Part shown: piece after piece, positions 63,191 to 64,000 of the stretch
Layout of the letters: the number at the start of each line of letters is the position of its first letter
How positions within the stretch are numbered: the stretch's first letter is position 1
Assembly (NCBI RefSeq): GCF_014654785.1
Contig: NZ_BNBD01000004.1
Location: 124,001 to 188,000 of the forward strand
Length of the DNA: 64,000 nucleotides
From: Streptomyces mashuensis
GTDB lineage: Bacteria; Actinomycetota; Actinomycetes; Streptomycetales; Streptomycetaceae
Reading direction: 5' to 3'
Notes under the pieces: generated by a model
Database searches by the model: none
Told to the model about the DNA's origin: nothing
The model's input: the letters and a program-made list of their open reading frames with translations, nothing else
Position numbers and translations under genes: made by a program

Positions 63191-64000
63191 ATGGGTTCGG
63201 TTCGCGTAGCGATCGTCGGTGTGGGCAACTGCGCCGCCTCGCTGGTGCAGGGCGTCGAGTACTACAAGGACGCCGACCCGAACGGCCGTGTGCCGGGTCT
63301 GATGCACGTGCAGTTCGGCGACTACCACGTGCGTGATGTCGAGTTCGTGGCCGCTTTCGACGTCGACGCCAAGAAGGTCGGCCTCGACCTGGCCGACGCC
63401 ATCGGCGCCAGCGAGAACAACACCATCAAGATCTGCGACGTGCCGGCCACCGGCGTCACCGTCCAGCGCGGCCACACCCTCGACGGTCTGGGCAAGTACT
63501 ACCGCCAGACCATCGAGGAGTCCGCCGAGGCCCCGGTCGACATCGTCCAGGTCCTCAAGGACAAGCAGGTCGACGTCCTGGTCTGCTACCTGCCGGTGGG
63601 CTCCGAGGAGGCCGCCAAGTTCTACGCCCAGTGCGCCATCGACGCCAAGGTCGCCTTCGTCAACGCCCTCCCGGTCTTCATCGCCGGCACCAAGGAGTGG
63701 GCGGACAAGTTCACCGAGGCCGGGGTGCCGATCGTCGGTGACGACATCAAGTCGCAGGTCGGCGCCACCATCACGCACCGCGTGATGGCCAAGCTGTTCG
63801 AGGACCGCGGCGTCGTCCTGGACCGCACGATGCAGCTGAACGTCGGCGGCAACATGGACTTCAAGAACATGCTCGAGCGCGACCGCCTGGAGTCCAAGAA
63901 GATCTCCAAGACGCAGGCCGTCACCTCCCAGATCCCCGACCGCGACCTGGGCGAGAAGAACGTCCACATCGGCCCGTCGGACTACGTGGCCTGGCTGGAC
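63191..64000 (+). CDS. ino1: Inositol-3-phosphate synthase, 3' partial
   Basis: First 270 codons visible, cut by window end. [16 protein letters not shown] (NAD-binding), [17 protein letters not shown], and [29 protein letters not shown] (substrate/Zn site) identify the actinobacterial myo-inositol-1-phosphate synthase, converting glucose-6-phosphate to inositol-3-phosphate for phosphatidylinositol and mycothiol. ATG 63191, GGGAG 9 nt upstream. Confidence 0.96.
   Translation, partial: MGSVRVAIVGVGNCAASLVQGVEYYKDADPNGRVPGLMHVQFGDYHVRDVEFVAAFDVDAKKVGLDLADAIGASENNTIKICDVPATGVTVQRGHTLDGLGKYYRQTIEESAEAPVDIVQVLKDKQVDVLVCYLPVGSEEAAKFYAQCAIDAKVAFVNALPVFIAGTKEWADKFTEAGVPIVGDDIKSQVGATITHRVMAKLFEDRGVVLDRTMQLNVGGNMDFKNMLERDRLESKKISKTQAVTSQIPDRDLGEKNVHIGPSDYVAWLD

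Overview
The window is a gene-dense, very high-GC stretch of a Streptomyces (or very close relative) chromosome. Support comes from codon use with G/C at nearly every third position, the sporulation protein SsgA, the single-polypeptide CydCD exporter, a FemX-type glycyl-adding enzyme, C-terminally Gly-rich SSB, many GTG starts and many promoters placed so close to the start codon that transcripts should be leaderless. The gene order (pheA-serS ... cydABCD ... thiC ... ssgA ... dnaB-rplI-rpsR-ssb-rpsF ... femX ... mrcB-type PBP - padR - ino1) is, from memory, that of the conserved chromosome core not far from oriC. No tRNA, rRNA, IS element, prophage or CRISPR was seen; both window ends cut a gene (Dyp peroxidase on the left, ino1 on the right).

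Layout. 1-5 kb: Tat-exported Dyp peroxidase, prephenate dehydratase, a 627-bp gap with a DnaA-box cluster, serS and a HAD phosphatase. 5-11.4 kb: rhomboid-like membrane protein divergent from a FadR-type GntR regulator plus MFS exporter, then a four-gene operon encoding two ABC exporters (ATPase-permease twice). 11.6-16.3 kb: a translationally coupled run of an M24-type protein, an EphD-like alpha/beta-hydrolase-SDR fusion, a PF10118 metal-dependent hydrolase and a MerR regulator. 16.3-21 kb: pspAB-htpX stress pair, an F420-type LLM oxidoreductase, a second HAD phosphatase and an M23 endopeptidase. 21-29 kb: orphan GAF histidine kinase and cydA-cydB-cydCD (cytochrome bd) behind a perfect Rex operator. 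29-36 kb: HisC-type aminotransferase with a strong terminator, LacI regulator, PPP-family phosphatase, a membrane protein, and thiC under a TPP riboswitch. 36-41.7 kb: YibE/F exporter-like protein, small NfeD-like protein and flotillin/SPFH protein; ssgA; small membrane proteins and a cupin. 41.9-49.6 kb: regulators and accessory enzymes (LysR, Nudix, HAD, MFS/MarR pair, TetR with a Cys-rich tail, aminotransferase + ATP-grasp pair, GNAT). 49.7-54.9 kb: dnaB, a second DnaA-box cluster, MATE exporter, rplI-rpsR-ssb-rpsF. 55-64 kb: cell-envelope block with FemX, an alanine-racemase-like protein, a GT87 glycosyltransferase, a class A PBP, then PadR and ino1.

How it fits together. The main themes are replication/translation core (dnaB, ssb, r-proteins, serS, two clusters of DnaA boxes), respiration under low oxygen (cyd operon, Rex operator, GAF kinase) and envelope growth and sporulation (FemX, PBP, M23, SsgA, flotillin). 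The most interesting non-coding signals are the two DnaA-box clusters, the Rex operator, the PadR palindrome sitting on the start point of padR-ino1, a BldD-like box upstream of ssgA (with the expected ssgR neighbour absent), and a candidate structured leader in front of rpsF. The most interesting protein-level observations are the hydrolase-SDR-PF10118-MerR module, the aminotransferase/ATP-grasp pair and the TetR protein with a zinc-ribbon-like tail. I found no clearly unprecedented defence or mobile system.
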